From Gemmatimonadaceae bacterium (GTDB lineage: Bacteria; Gemmatimonadota; Gemmatimonadetes; Gemmatimonadales; Gemmatimonadaceae), in the NCBI GenBank assembly GCA_019637355.1, contig JAHBVT010000001.1, forward strand, positions 3,069,192 to 3,133,191: a stretch of 64,000 bases of DNA, in the 5' to 3' direction. Both the position numbers and the translations under genes were made by a program. The notes under the pieces are model-generated. The model was not told the origin of the DNA and ran no database searches. It saw nothing but the letters and a program-made list of their open reading frames with translations. Numbering within the stretch: the stretch's first letter is position 1; every line of letters begins with the position of its first letter. This document shows, one piece after another, positions 37,010-47,540 of the stretch.

Positions 37010-37963
37010 CTAGCGCTTCTGTCCCGCGGCAGCCCCGTGGGCAGCGCCCTGTAACCGCCGCAGCGCCTTCGCCATCGCCTCGCGCAGCGCCGGACCCTCG
37101 AGGCGCAGCAGCGTCTCGAACGGCAGGTCACGCGCGAGTTCCCGTGCCACCAGATAGCCGACGTAGTAGCCGAACCGTGGCGGCAAGTCGCCGCTCGCGG
37201 CGGCGAGCAGCGGACGATGCATCGTCGCCTCGTCCGTGGCATCGAGGTGCTCGAGAATGAAATCGACCACCTCGCCCCATCGTGGCTCTACCTGTGCAGC
37301 GAGGTCACGCGGCCAGCCGAGGATCGCCTCCTCGGCAACGTCCGGCGCGAAGCGTCGGCTGAACAGCGTTGCGAGGCCTTCCCGCCACACGCGGCCGTAC
37401 AGCGTGCTGTCCATTTCGGGCCCTGTCACCGCGCGGTGGTACAGGTGGAACATCTCGTGCCCGACGAACGCGCGGAGCTCCCCGGGTCGCTGCGTCCGCG
37501 ATGCGACTTCGACGCCGAAGAGCAGCAGCTCACGCCCGTCCACGACGCGGACGGCACCGTCGAAGGCGCCAGCCGAGAAGAAGAAGTAGACGGGAGCCGT
37601 ACAGCGGAACCCAGGCAGCGCCGCAGCCAGGTCAGGCCCCAAGCGCGGCAGCTCGGCCGCGAGCTGCACGCTCATCGCGCGAAACGCGGTGTCGTCTTGT
37701 GCGAGGAATCGAAACCACGCGCGGACATCGTCATCGAGGCGGGCTGGATCCGCACCGACGCGCACCTGAGGTCCATAGAGCTGCTCCGACCGAGACACCA
37801 CGTCCGCACGGAAGCGAGTGACGCGCGCGTCAAGGTCGACGTGGCGCGTCGAATCCCAGAACGCGAGAAACTCCGGCATCAGGTTGATCAGTTCACAGTC
37901 GACCGCCGGTCGCGGCGGTGCGCAGGACGCGGCGATTGTCACCGCTATCAGGATTCGACGCAT
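37010..37963 (-). CDS. HExxH metalloprotease-like lipoprotein
   Basis: 317 residues, lipobox AASCAPP. Zinc motif HEMFH in AFVGHEMFHLYHR, followed about 20 residues later by REGLATLFSR, where the glutamate is a candidate third ligand, as in gluzincin/DUF2268-like proteases. It should be a lipid-anchored periplasmic metalloprotease. No neighbour suggests a substrate. Confidence 0.7.
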   Translation of the reverse strand: MRRILIAVTIAASCAPPRPAVDCELINLMPEFLAFWDSTRHVDLDARVTRFRADVVSRSEQLYGPQVRVGADPARLDDDVRAWFRFLAQDDTAFRAMSVQLAAELPRLGPDLAAALPGFRCTAPVYFFFSAGAFDGAVRVVDGRELLLFGVEVASRTQRPGELRAFVGHEMFHLYHRAVTGPEMDSTLYGRVWREGLATLFSRRFAPDVAEEAILGWPRDLAAQVEPRWGEVVDFILEHLDATDEATMHRPLLAAASGDLPPRFGYYVGYLVARELARDLPFETLLRLEGPALREAMAKALRRLQGAAHGAAAGQKR

Positions 37964-38062
37964 TGCAAGGCCTCCGGAGGTGGGACACCGGCACTCTCCA
38001 TCTGGTTGCGTGCGAACGGCCGAAAGCGAAACCTGCCGCGAGCCGCGGCGTAGACACACGGT

Positions 38063-38596
38063 ATGACAATCGTCGGAACGATACACTTCGTGGCGGCGGT
38101 GGCCGCCATCGTCCTCGGCGCCATCGTCCTCAGGCAGGGGCCGAAAGGCGGTCCGCGACACCGCCGGATCGGCTGGACGTACCTGCTCGCGATGCTGACG
38201 GTCAATGCGACGGCCTTCACGCTCTACGGACTGTTCGGCGGCTTCGGTCCCTTCCACGTCGCGGCAGTCGTTAGCCTGGCCGGCATCGTCGCCGGGATGC
38301 TCGCCGCCCGGAGGGCGAGAAGGGCGCGCTTGGCGAATCAGAGGTTCCTACGGGCGCACCGCGTGGAGGTCCATTTCTGGTGGATGACCTTCTCCTACGT
38401 GGGGCTGGTCGCGGCGCTCGCCTCCGAGGCGATCACTCGGCTGCCGGCCACGCGGGCGATCGGTGGCGGCGCCGGCGCGATATTCGCGGCGGCGGTCGGT
38501 GGCGTGACCGCGCTGGTCTTCGCCGTCGGGAGTTACCTGATTGTCACGCGTCGTGCGCGTACGCTTGAGCCGTTTCGTGCGCACGGGGCGCCTTGA
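38063..38596 (+). CDS. DUF2306-family membrane protein
   Basis: 177 residues with four or five helices. Starts with IHFVAAVAAIVLGAIVLRQGPKGGPRHRRIGW, a DUF2306 hallmark where a HR..G loop follows the first helix. Function unknown; some relatives are heme or quinone associated. Confidence 0.75.
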   Translation: MTIVGTIHFVAAVAAIVLGAIVLRQGPKGGPRHRRIGWTYLLAMLTVNATAFTLYGLFGGFGPFHVAAVVSLAGIVAGMLAARRARRARLANQRFLRAHRVEVHFWWMTFSYVGLVAALASEAITRLPATRAIGGGAGAIFAAAVGGVTALVFAVGSYLIVTRRARTLEPFRAHGAP

Positions 38597-38907
38597 TCCT
38601 ACACGGCGTGACGAGTGTCGCGAAGCGCCACGTTCCCAGTGCCCGAGTATCTCCTCACCCCACGGCTCGTCCCACCCAACGCCCGGACTCGCCGTCGGTG
38701 GCTGGTGCGAGTCTCTCGCGCGAACACCTCCCCATAGGGTTCGACGTTACTCGCAATGCGTCTGCGCGCGGTTGATGCTGGCAGTGATGTCTTGTCGTGA
38801 CCGGTCCAGGGCTACGCACGGTGCTCGTTGACCAACCTCGCAGGTGAGAAGGAGCGCACCCGTCTTCGGCAGTTGCACGAGCAGTGACTGATGTCCGGGC
38901 GCGCCTG
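38597..38907. other. Intergenic stretch, no gene seen
   Basis: 311 bases between DUF2306 and the VOC gene. An imperfect GACTCGC/GCGAGTC hairpin occurs near 38690-38730, but no convincing gene, attC or promoter could be supported. Confidence 0.4.
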
Positions 38908-39306
38908 CTACGTGTGCGGCGCACTCGGTACGTACGCCGAGCTCGCATCGAGATCATGGCCGATCCGCACGAGATTGCCAGAGGGATCCTTGAGCGTAAA
39001 CTCGCGCATACCCCATATCTCATCCTCGGGCGGCGTGATGCGCGGTATGCCTGTGGATGGAAGGTTCAGCCGAGTGAACTCGCTGTGAAGCGCGTCCGCA
39101 TCGGTGACGCGCCAGTAACAGGCGTCGCGATTCTCGTCGGGGTTAAGCGCACGGTGCTCTTCAAAGTGCACGACGAGGTTACCGCGAGAAACGATCTCGT
39201 ATCCGGTCCCTCGGAACCACGGGGTGAAGCCAAGGGATTCGTAGAATGAACGGGTCGCTGCCAAGTCGAGAGACCGGAGGATGGGCTCTGGACGTTCGGT
39301 TCGCAT
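38908..39306 (-). CDS. VOC (glyoxalase/bleomycin-resistance) superfamily protein
   Basis: 132 residues from ATG 39306 (MRTERPEPILRSLDLAATRSFYESLGF). Typical VOC pattern with YEIVSRGNLVVHFEEH and DPSGNLVRIGHD; a metal-binding Glu/His set is partly present. It starts right after an attC-like site on the reading strand, so it may be an old integron cassette, but no attC of its own is seen downstream. Confidence 0.85.
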   Translation of the reverse strand: MRTERPEPILRSLDLAATRSFYESLGFTPWFRGTGYEIVSRGNLVVHFEEHRALNPDENRDACYWRVTDADALHSEFTRLNLPSTGIPRITPPEDEIWGMREFTLKDPSGNLVRIGHDLDASSAYVPSAPHT

Positions 39307-39351
39307 AATCTGTCCCACGAGAGGTGTGGTAGGGCACACTACCTAAATGCG

Positions 39352-39418
39352 GTCTAACGCTCCGGTTCAGCGGCGGGCTGCGCAACGGACCGCCGCTGCA
39401 ACCGGTTCGGTGTTGCAC
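39352..39418 (-). other. Solitary attC-like integron recombination site
   Basis: 67 bases with an R' box GTTAGAC (exact GTTRRRY on the minus strand, 39358-39352) and an R'' box GTGCAAC (39418-39412). Between them are arms CCGGTT-CAGCGGCGG and CCGCCGCTG-C-AACCGG; the extra base lies on the R'' side, as in real attC sites. It lies between two VOC genes on the minus strand, consistent with a cassette junction. Confidence 0.5.
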
Positions 39419-39431
39419 TTTCCGGTTGACT

Positions 39432-39821
39432 TCACACGGCCTCGGGCCCGTCCTGCGTGCCGCCGATGGGGAACAACAGTTCATTGCCATCGGGGTCGAG
39501 CACGCGGACCACGTCATCTCCCCAGCGGGCGATCGTGTACGGGACGGAGCGGGCTTCGAGCTCTTGCCTCAGTGCGGCGAGCCCTTCGGGCGTCAACTCG
39601 ATGAAGAGCCGAGCTGGTGTGGTGCGGCCCGAGTCTTCACAGAGGATGATCTCGCAGTCACTCCGGTCGACTTGGCAGACCGTACCCGCGCCGTCGGCCT
39701 CGTGCCACTTCTTCGTGAAGCCGAGGAGCTCTCGGTAGAAATGGAGCGCGCGTACGAGGTCGGCGACGAAGAACACCGGTCGGGGATACCAGAAATGGTC
39801 GGTGTCGCGGTGCAAGGACAA
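39432..39821 (-). CDS. VOC superfamily protein
   Basis: 129 residues; the start is uncertain (TTG 39821; no ATG nearby). Pattern RPVFFVADLVRALHFYRELLGFTKKW, VCQVDRSDCEIILCEDSG, VRVLDPDGNELLFPI is VOC-like. The attC-like site begins 14 bases after its stop on the reading strand, the usual place for a cassette attC. Confidence 0.8.
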   Translation of the reverse strand: MSLHRDTDHFWYPRPVFFVADLVRALHFYRELLGFTKKWHEADGAGTVCQVDRSDCEIILCEDSGRTTPARLFIELTPEGLAALRQELEARSVPYTIARWGDDVVRVLDPDGNELLFPIGGTQDGPEAV

Positions 39822-39873
39822 TCCTCCAGAATGCTATGTCCCACGATACGTGTCAGAGCCGCTCCGCGAAGCG

Positions 39874-40338
39874 TCAACTCGACGGTGGCGTGAGTCCCAT
39901 CATCCGCAGGTAGGTCACGAGATTCCCGTAGTGCAGGCTCGCGTGGCCGATGTTCTGCAACAACGGCATCTGGCTCCCTCTTGCGTACGCGGCGATGCAA
40001 GCGTCGGTGGCCGATTGAAGTCGCCTCTGCAGCGTGGCCTTGTCGAGCGGTCCCTTCTCCGTCGCATCCGACCACTCTGTCTGCCTCCCTGCGGCGTTCG
40101 AACAGTACCAGATGTATCCGTCGGCGATGTGGGCCAGCAACTCGCCCACGGTTCGCACTCCCGCCGTCGGTCGGTACGTGTACTGCTCGGCGGAAACGAG
40201 CGTCGCGGCTTGCGAGATCCATCCACTCACCTCCTGGAATCCCCCGCGCAGCAGCATCGTCGTGGTATCGCGTGCAGACTGGGCGTGAAGTGCAGGTGCC
40301 GAGAGCGTAAGGACTGCGACGAGCACGAACCGTTGCAT
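39874..40338 (-). CDS. Secreted DinB-family protein
   Basis: 154 residues from ATG 40338 with a signal peptide (LVAVLTLSAPALHAQ). DinB four-helix pattern with putative metal histidines in ELLAHIADGYIWY and IGHASLHYGNLVTYL. Secreted DinB-like proteins are common in this style of genome; function unknown. Confidence 0.78.
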   Translation of the reverse strand: MQRFVLVAVLTLSAPALHAQSARDTTTMLLRGGFQEVSGWISQAATLVSAEQYTYRPTAGVRTVGELLAHIADGYIWYCSNAAGRQTEWSDATEKGPLDKATLQRRLQSATDACIAAYARGSQMPLLQNIGHASLHYGNLVTYLRMMGLTPPSS

Positions 40339-40358
40339 CAGGACTCCGATGTGAAGGG

Positions 40359-41495
40359 TCAGAGGTACCGCATCCACGGCGCGGGCCGAGTCGCCTTGCG
40401 GCGCGCGTACGCGGCGCAGAGCGGGTACAACACGGCAATGGCCACGGCCCAGACAGCGTAGAGCGTCACGAGGTCCCACCGGTGGTCCGGGAGCCACGTG
40501 TATGGTGCAGTCGCATACCATTCGTGACGAAATTCGCCGAACCGCATCCACATCGTCGCGATCGCGAGGAGGTGGATGACGAGTATGTGGGAGAGATAGT
40601 AGAACATCGGCACGCGGCCGATGGTCGTCAGCGCGCGCGCCACCCAGCCCTGAGCGCGTTCAGCCCACGGCAGCAATGCAATCGCGGGGCCGAGGGTCAT
40701 CAACAGGAAAAGCTGCGACGCCGGGTACTTCTGCTGATTCAGCAGGCGCATCCAGAACGGCAGCGTGCCTCCCTCCTCTGCGCCCGTCGCAGCAAGCGCT
40801 CCGCCGAGCACGAGAAATGATATCGTCATCGCCACGCCGAGCCGCCGCAGGATCCGCTCTCGATCCGCCGTCTCGCGCTCCCAGAGTGCGCCGAGCGCGT
40901 ATCCGGCGAGCATCACGCCGACCCACGGTACGAGGACGTAGAGGATCTGGATGCCGCTCCAAGGTTCGGTGCCGGCAGGGTAGATGAAATTCCACACGTA
41001 TCCGAACCCGTGACGCGCCGCTGCGGGTACGATCTGCGGCACCAGCGCGAGGAGTTGCTGCAGCGCCACAATCGCGATGCCGATGATTCCGACACGCCGA
41101 GCGCGCATCCCAACGAACGGGGCGAGGAGCACCATACACCATCCCAGCATCCAGATCACGCCGGCGAGCACGAACCCCGTTCCGACCTCGAACGCCCAGA
41201 GGAAGCGGATGACGGTGAGCTCAAGCACGACCAGCAGCAGCCCTCGACTCACGAGGAACCGACGCAGCGCGCCGACATCCGCGAGCTGTCGCCCGTGAAA
41301 CCAGGCCGAGGTGCCCGCGAAGAAGCAGAACATGGGCGCGACGAAGTGCGTGACCCAGCGCGTGAGGAACACGCCCGTCTCCGGCCCGCCGGCGGGGATG
41401 CCGGAGTAGACGCGCACGTGGTCGATCGCCATAAGGACGCAGACCACCCCGCGCAGCAGGTCAACCGATTGGACACGCGTCAAGGGAGGCGCCAT
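40359..41495 (-). CDS. DUF1624 membrane acetyltransferase-like protein
   Basis: 378 residues with about ten membrane helices. It begins VQSVDLLRGVVCVLMAIDHVRVYSG, the R-x-x-D-H loop of the heparan-alpha-glucosaminide N-acetyltransferase/DUF1624 family. Likely moves acyl groups across the inner membrane onto a sugar. It lies 20 bases from the DinB gene on the same strand. Confidence 0.82.
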   Translation of the reverse strand: MAPPLTRVQSVDLLRGVVCVLMAIDHVRVYSGIPAGGPETGVFLTRWVTHFVAPMFCFFAGTSAWFHGRQLADVGALRRFLVSRGLLLVVLELTVIRFLWAFEVGTGFVLAGVIWMLGWCMVLLAPFVGMRARRVGIIGIAIVALQQLLALVPQIVPAAARHGFGYVWNFIYPAGTEPWSGIQILYVLVPWVGVMLAGYALGALWERETADRERILRRLGVAMTISFLVLGGALAATGAEEGGTLPFWMRLLNQQKYPASQLFLLMTLGPAIALLPWAERAQGWVARALTTIGRVPMFYYLSHILVIHLLAIATMWMRFGEFRHEWYATAPYTWLPDHRWDLVTLYAVWAVAIAVLYPLCAAYARRKATRPAPWMRYL

Positions 41496-41623
41496 GGCGA
41501 GAGATTGGGCCGGCTGGGCGCAGTGCGCCAGCCCTCTATACGCGGGCGGTACTGACTCTGACGTGAACGGCGCCTGCCTTCGGTTGCGTTGCGGTCCGGG
41601 TTCTTCGCCCGTACTGTCCTCTT

Positions 41624-42769
41624 ATGTCGGCTCCGCGACTCAAGCCTTGGATGCTGGTCTCGGCCATCTGGCTTTGGCCGGCGATCTTCGGCGTCGTGAA
41701 CCGTCTCGTCCAGGGCCGGCTTCAGGACTGGGGTCCGGCATCGGCGTCTGAGTTACTCTTTCAGTTCTGGGACTGGGTCGCATACGCACTCGTGACGCCC
41801 GCGATCTTCTGGGCCAGCACCCGATGGCCCGTGGTCGGCGAGCGACTGCGTCGTCACTTCGCGATCCATCTCGGACTCGCTCTGCTCTTCTGCGTCGTGT
41901 GGGCAGTGGTTGGAAAGCTGCTGCAGCTTGTCCTCGGCGCCATCTTTGAGCCCGACGCCCTGCTCAAGGCGATCTCTGATGCGGGTCCGGACCTGGGATT
42001 CGTCGTCGCGCGAAACGTTGTCAGTTGGATTGCGACGACGGTCCCGTTCGGTGTCGTGGTCTATACCACCGTGGCAGCGCTCGCGCACGCCATCAGCTAT
42101 TTCGCCGAGGCACGGGACCGCGAGCTACAACTGGCCCGGCTCTCGGAGCAGCTGGCCACGGCACGCCTCAGCGCGCTGCAGGCGCAGGTCAATCCACACT
42201 TCCTCTTCAATACGCTCAACACGCTGGTTGTCCTCGTGCGGGACGGAGACCGCGCCGGCGCGGTGCGGATCATCGAGTTGATGAGCGAGGTGTTCCGTCG
42301 CATCCTCCGGCGCGACCCCAACGACGAGAGTGCGCTGGACGACGAACTCGAGCTCGTGCGCCAGTACCTTGCCATCGAGGCGGCGCGCTTTCCCGACCGA
42401 CTTCGCGTAACGTTCGACATCGCACGCGGGCTGGAGACGGCTGCCGTGCCCTCGTTCGCGCTGCAGCACCTTGTGGAGAACGCCATCCGCCACGGCATCG
42501 CGCGGCGTGAGGACGCAGGACAGCTGTGGGTCACGGTTGCGCGCATTGCCGACCTGCTGGTGCTGACCGTCGTCGACGATGGAATCGGCATCACGGGCGG
42601 CGAGCCGCCGGCAGGGCACGGCATCGCGAATACGCGCGAACGTCTGCGGGCACTCTATGGACCGCAGGCATCGCTCACGGTCGAGCCGCGCGCCGAGGGC
42701 GGCACGGTCGCGTCGCTGCGGATCCCCCATCGCGAGCGCGTGCAAGGGGGGACTGATGCCGGTCGCTGA
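41624..42769 (+). CDS. LytS-type sensor histidine kinase
   Basis: 381 residues. Four membrane helices in the first ~170 residues, a short coiled stretch, then the His_kinase domain QVNPHFLFNTLNTLVVL with the phosphorylated histidine, N-box LVENAIRHGI and G-box DDGIGITGG...GHGIANTRERL. Overlaps its response regulator by 14 bases. Confidence 0.9.
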   Translation: MSAPRLKPWMLVSAIWLWPAIFGVVNRLVQGRLQDWGPASASELLFQFWDWVAYALVTPAIFWASTRWPVVGERLRRHFAIHLGLALLFCVVWAVVGKLLQLVLGAIFEPDALLKAISDAGPDLGFVVARNVVSWIATTVPFGVVVYTTVAALAHAISYFAEARDRELQLARLSEQLATARLSALQAQVNPHFLFNTLNTLVVLVRDGDRAGAVRIIELMSEVFRRILRRDPNDESALDDELELVRQYLAIEAARFPDRLRVTFDIARGLETAAVPSFALQHLVENAIRHGIARREDAGQLWVTVARIADLLVLTVVDDGIGITGGEPPAGHGIANTRERLRALYGPQASLTVEPRAEGGTVASLRIPHRERVQGGTDAGR

Positions 42770-43487
42770 GTGGGGCGTGCTCATTGCCGACGACGAGCCG
42801 GCGGCGCGGCGCGGCGTGCGGCAGTTGCTGGACAAGCACCCGCGCTTCACGGTGGTGGCCGAGTGCCGCAACGGCTCGGAGGTATTGCGAAGCCTGGATG
42901 AAGCGCGACCTCACGTGGTGTTTCTTGATATCCAGATGCCGGGGGTGGACGGCTTTGAGGTCGTGCGGCGGCGCACGCCGGAGCGGATGCCCGCGGTGGT
43001 GTTCCTCACCGCGTATGACGAGTTCGCGCTCAAGGCGTTCGAAGCACAGGCGCTCGACTATCTCGTGAAGCCGGTGAATGAAGCGCGGTTCGCGGCGACG
43101 ATGCATCGTCTCGCGCGTATGCTGCGAGGCCACGCCGCGCACGGCGGCGACAGCGGCATCGCCGTATCCACGGCGCGAGGCACGGCGGTCGTGCGACTAT
43201 CCGAGATTGAAGTGATCGAGAGTGCCGACAACTATGCCCGGCTCTGGGTGGGTACGAGGAGTTACCTCGTCAGGGAGTCACTCGACTCGCTCGAGCGGCG
43301 CGTAGGCCCGCGCGGGTTCGTTCGCGCGCACCGGCAGGCGCTCGTCCGCACGAGCGCGATTCGCGAGTTCGTGCGGACGGGGCCAGGCGAGGGCGTGCTC
43401 ATCCTCGCGACGGGGTCGCGCGTACCCGTGTCGCGCCGACGATTGGCGGCGGTGCGAGGGGTGCTGCGGAAGCAGGGCAGCGTGTAG
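42756..43487 (+). CDS. LytTR-type response regulator
   Basis: 243 residues from ATG 42756. Receiver domain with acidic pair IADDEP, phospho-acceptor aspartate in VFLDIQMPG and the lysine in YLVKPVNEARF. A C-terminal LytTR DNA-binding domain follows (IEVIESADNYARLWVG, SLDSLERRVGPRGFVRAHRQALV). Forms a two-component system with the kinase just upstream. Confidence 0.92.
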   Translation: MPVAEWGVLIADDEPAARRGVRQLLDKHPRFTVVAECRNGSEVLRSLDEARPHVVFLDIQMPGVDGFEVVRRRTPERMPAVVFLTAYDEFALKAFEAQALDYLVKPVNEARFAATMHRLARMLRGHAAHGGDSGIAVSTARGTAVVRLSEIEVIESADNYARLWVGTRSYLVRESLDSLERRVGPRGFVRAHRQALVRTSAIREFVRTGPGEGVLILATGSRVPVSRRRLAAVRGVLRKQGSV

Positions 43488-43526
43488 GGCCCCACAGCCG
43501 CACGCCTGGGGGAGTGCGACAAGCGC

Positions 43527-43544
43527 CCCACGCTCGGACGTGGG
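43527..43544. terminator. Hairpin after the LytTR gene
   Basis: CCCACG-ctcgga-CGTGGG stem-loop between the convergent regulator and the metallo-hydrolase remnant. Short stem, no T run. Confidence 0.35.
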
Positions 43545-43554
43545 TGAGGTGATC

Positions 43555-44250
43555 TCACCGATACGAATATGGCGCGCGTTCGATGGTGGCGGCAAAGTCC
43601 TTGTCGTGGCCGATCCACAGCTGTGCCCCCTGCGCCGTGAGCATCTCACGAACGCGTTCCATCGACGCGAGGGACTGCGCGAGGTCGATATTGAACGACG
43701 GCACGACCCCGTGATCCCACATATACTGGAAGTGCACGAGATCCCCGGACAAGAGGAGAGGGCCGGTCTCGCGAAGTGTGACGAGCAGAGACTGGTGTCC
43801 GGGTGTATGGCCTGGCGTTGAGATGATTGTGAGACTCCCGTCACCGAATACATCGTGGTCACCGGCCAGCCGCGCAGTGCGCTGAGCGACATCAATCGAG
43901 GCAGGCATCGCCGTCAAGGCGAAGTCGAACTCAGATCCTTGTATCAAGAGTGTGGACTGCGTGAAGGCACGCGCATTTCCAATATGGTCCCCGTGCGAAT
44001 GCGAGAACGCCACATACGTGATGTCTTCGGGGCGGATTCCAAGACTCGCGAGCTGATCCCTGAGCGTTCGATCAAGGTACCAGACAATCACCCCACTCGG
44101 TGCCGTGATGCCCGCCGGGTACGTTGCGACCGAATCCGGCACGCCCGTCTCCCACAGCAACGTGCCGCGCTTATGTTGGAACAGGTAGCAGTAGTTGGCG
44201 AGTTCCAGTGGCCGGCCACCGTCATCCAGCGAGTTTCGCTTAACATATCC
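43555..44250 (-). pseudogene. 5'-truncated metallo-beta-lactamase-fold hydrolase
   Basis: The frame codes for most of an AHL-lactonase-like protein: LFQHKRGTLLWETG, the zinc motif SHSHGDHIGN, STPGHTPGHQSLLV and LLSGDLVHF. The frame starts directly after the TGA of the upstream DinB gene and has no good start; the usual signal peptide and first strand are missing. TTG 44160 could still start a shortened protein, but the N-terminus is lost. Probably a deletion relic. Confidence 0.65.
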
Positions 44251-44817
44251 TCATACTGCCTTTGGGAACCCCGCCGCTTCCATCACACGCCTTGCTTGCA
44301 GCAAATGCCGTTTCTCGTGAACCGCCAGCATCGTAAGGCAATCTTCCAAGCGGTACGTTACCCATCCCAGCAAGGGCGATGTGACGATTGTTCCCTTCAG
44401 ATCGATGCTGGAGGGGATCCTTCGCAGATGCTCGATCAGTTCACCCTGGTGGCGAGCAAATGTATCAAGGATTCTCGCGTCAATCGCGCTCGCTGAAGGT
44501 TCGGCCTTCGGGCTCGTTTTCGTCCTCTTCGGATACTCCGGACCCAACGTCTTGATCAAGAACTTCCCGAGAAATCCGCTGAGAGGTGAGTGTCGTTCCC
44601 AGAAGGTGGGTCCCGGGGTGTCAGTACTCATTGACTCGAGCAATGGAAAGTAGAATCGGTTGATCGTGATGAGATGATCGAGACACTGGGCGATGCTCCA
44701 GCTTTCCGCCGAAGGTTTCCAGTTGAGTTGCTCAGCCGACAGGGGGCCGAAAGCCACGCGGGCGGCGTGCGTAACCTCCGTCAACTCGTGACAAACTTCC
44801 TGGATGTGATTGCTCAT
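44251..44817 (-). CDS. DinB_2-family protein
   Basis: 188 residues: EVTHAARVAFGPLSAEQLNWKPSAESWSIAQCLDHLI with a first metal histidine and AVHEKRHLLQARRVM with the others. Cytoplasmic, no signal. A likely metal-dependent thiol-transferase-like protein of unknown substrate. Its stop adjoins the truncated hydrolase frame. Confidence 0.85.
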   Translation of the reverse strand: MSNHIQEVCHELTEVTHAARVAFGPLSAEQLNWKPSAESWSIAQCLDHLITINRFYFPLLESMSTDTPGPTFWERHSPLSGFLGKFLIKTLGPEYPKRTKTSPKAEPSASAIDARILDTFARHQGELIEHLRRIPSSIDLKGTIVTSPLLGWVTYRLEDCLTMLAVHEKRHLLQARRVMEAAGFPKAV

Positions 44818-44839
44818 AGAATTGGGGAAGCGTGATTCC

Positions 44840-45829
44840 TCACGGCTCCTTCCTTCGGTGCTGGTTGAGGCCGGCTATCGCCAGCACAATGACCGCGCCG
44901 ACGGCGAAGACGGTATTCCCAATCAGGTCAACGGCCCCTGTGGTGCCGATAATCGGAGTATGAGGGAAGCCCTGCCAGGCGTATGTCAACAAGGCGCCGC
45001 CGGCCAGCGCGAGTTCGTGGCTGGCGCCCCACCCCACACGACGCGACCACCGCGTGACGAGAACGGCAATCCCGGCAAATGACACGAGCCAGACACCAAC
45101 GGTCGCCCAGCTTGGCAGATAGAGCCCGAGCGTGAAGAAGCTCGAGGCTAGCAGTGACACGACACCGACCACCCACGGGTTCGGCGCGAGGCGATCGACA
45201 TCAGGAGGCGGACGCCGACCGATCGCAAATGCCGCGACGATCAGGGCCAAGACGACGACGATCGTGCCGAGTCGTTGTTGGGTCGAAGCAACGAAGCCTT
45301 CTTGATCGTTCGTCAGGGAGTAGTTGACAATCGCGCCAAGAAGGAACAAGGCCCCGATCACCGCCAAGCCGGGCTTGCCGAGCCACGGCGTCGTATTCCG
45401 GTTGAGGACGAACCCTTCGACGAGCGCAATCGGAACGGCGATACTCCAGACCGTGTGCAAGGTTAGGACATAGATCGTCCACCACGCGCCTATGCCGAGG
45501 AGGGGGATGTGCGTTGGACCGAGCAAGTCGAAGCCGAAATACGACGGGTTGAACAGGGACTGGGTGACCAAGCCCTCTTCGATCACGGCATAGGCCAAGG
45601 CGAGCATCAGCATCGTCGGCCAGCCGCGCCCGGTGCGGCGGGTGACTTCGCGAATCAGAACGGCCCCGCCGCCGTAGAGCGGTGCGAAGAACAGTCCGGT
45701 CCAGATCGCGTCGATCGCGATGTTGCCAAGCAGGAACTCCGCGACCAGCGGCGAGAGGAAGAACAATCCGAACGCGGGTGCGATCCGTCTAGTTGTCGTA
45801 GCAACACGGCGTTTGATGAATGTGTTCAC
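44840..45829 (-). CDS. Multi-pass membrane protein, unknown
   Basis: 329 residues from GTG 45829, chosen because it overlaps the previous stop in GTGA. About eleven hydrophobic segments. An acidic pair in YAVIEEGLVTQSLFNPSYFG recalls CPBP proteases, but the remaining motifs are missing. Function unknown. Translationally coupled to the YjbR gene. Confidence 0.65.
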   Translation of the reverse strand: MNTFIKRRVATTTRRIAPAFGLFFLSPLVAEFLLGNIAIDAIWTGLFFAPLYGGGAVLIREVTRRTGRGWPTMLMLALAYAVIEEGLVTQSLFNPSYFGFDLLGPTHIPLLGIGAWWTIYVLTLHTVWSIAVPIALVEGFVLNRNTTPWLGKPGLAVIGALFLLGAIVNYSLTNDQEGFVASTQQRLGTIVVVLALIVAAFAIGRRPPPDVDRLAPNPWVVGVVSLLASSFFTLGLYLPSWATVGVWLVSFAGIAVLVTRWSRRVGWGASHELALAGGALLTYAWQGFPHTPIIGTTGAVDLIGNTVFAVGAVIVLAIAGLNQHRRKEP

Positions 45830-46206
45830 GGGGCGCTGCGCCCATCGCGCCGCGCTATGCACTGCCACGCGTCTGCAAGCAGCGCCCGCAGTTCAGTCAC
45901 GCGCACGGTACGCAAACGCAACAGCACCGCCGGATAGCCGTTATAGTGCGGCTCCGTGAAGAACTTGGTGGGCTCAGTCTGAAGCATCTGATCCTTCTGG
46001 CCGAGATTCGCAACGCGGAGCGCCAGGACGGAGGCATTGGGGACCCGGGCCTGCTTGGGCTCCAGCCGCTCCAGCCGCTCGAGCCACACCCACGCGAAGC
46101 TTTTCCGCTTTCCCTTGATCGACACGGAGAACGCGAATCGGCCCGCCTCCTCCTCGGTTCCGGGAAGCGTCATCGCGATGCGGCGGACGTCAGCTTGTGT
46201 GGCCAT
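45826..46206 (-). CDS. MmcQ/YjbR-family DNA-binding-like protein
   Basis: 126 residues from ATG 46206 (MATQADVRRIAMTLPGTEEE). YjbR pattern: KRKSFAWVWLERLE, KDQMLQTEPTKFFTEPHYNGYPAVLLRL, ELRALLADAWQCIA. CyaY-like fold, DNA-binding in some members. The IS3 element starts 29 bases upstream of its start and could supply or disrupt its promoter. Confidence 0.88.
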   Translation of the reverse strand: MATQADVRRIAMTLPGTEEEAGRFAFSVSIKGKRKSFAWVWLERLERLEPKQARVPNASVLALRVANLGQKDQMLQTEPTKFFTEPHYNGYPAVLLRLRTVRVTELRALLADAWQCIARRDGRSAP

Positions 46207-46284
46207 ATAGCATGGTGTGCGTGAACAGTCGAGGTGAATCGGCCCGGGTTTGCCGGAGGCTCCACATCGTGAGAGGTTGGAGCC

Positions 46285-47510
<1,226 letters not shown>

Positions 47511-47540
47511 CCGAGTCTCCGGGAATCCCGGGCCGATTCA

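Noticed and set aside
38680-38740. Hairpin with GTTGGGT end resembling an attC after the leftmost VOC gene
   Set aside because: The right arm lacks an RYYYAAC box and the arms pair over only six or seven bases; it does not match the 5' end of the neighbouring cassette.
44238-44250. GTTAAGC next to the truncated hydrolase, fitting the GTTRRRY core
   Set aside because: No second box or stem is found on either side, so it is most likely chance.
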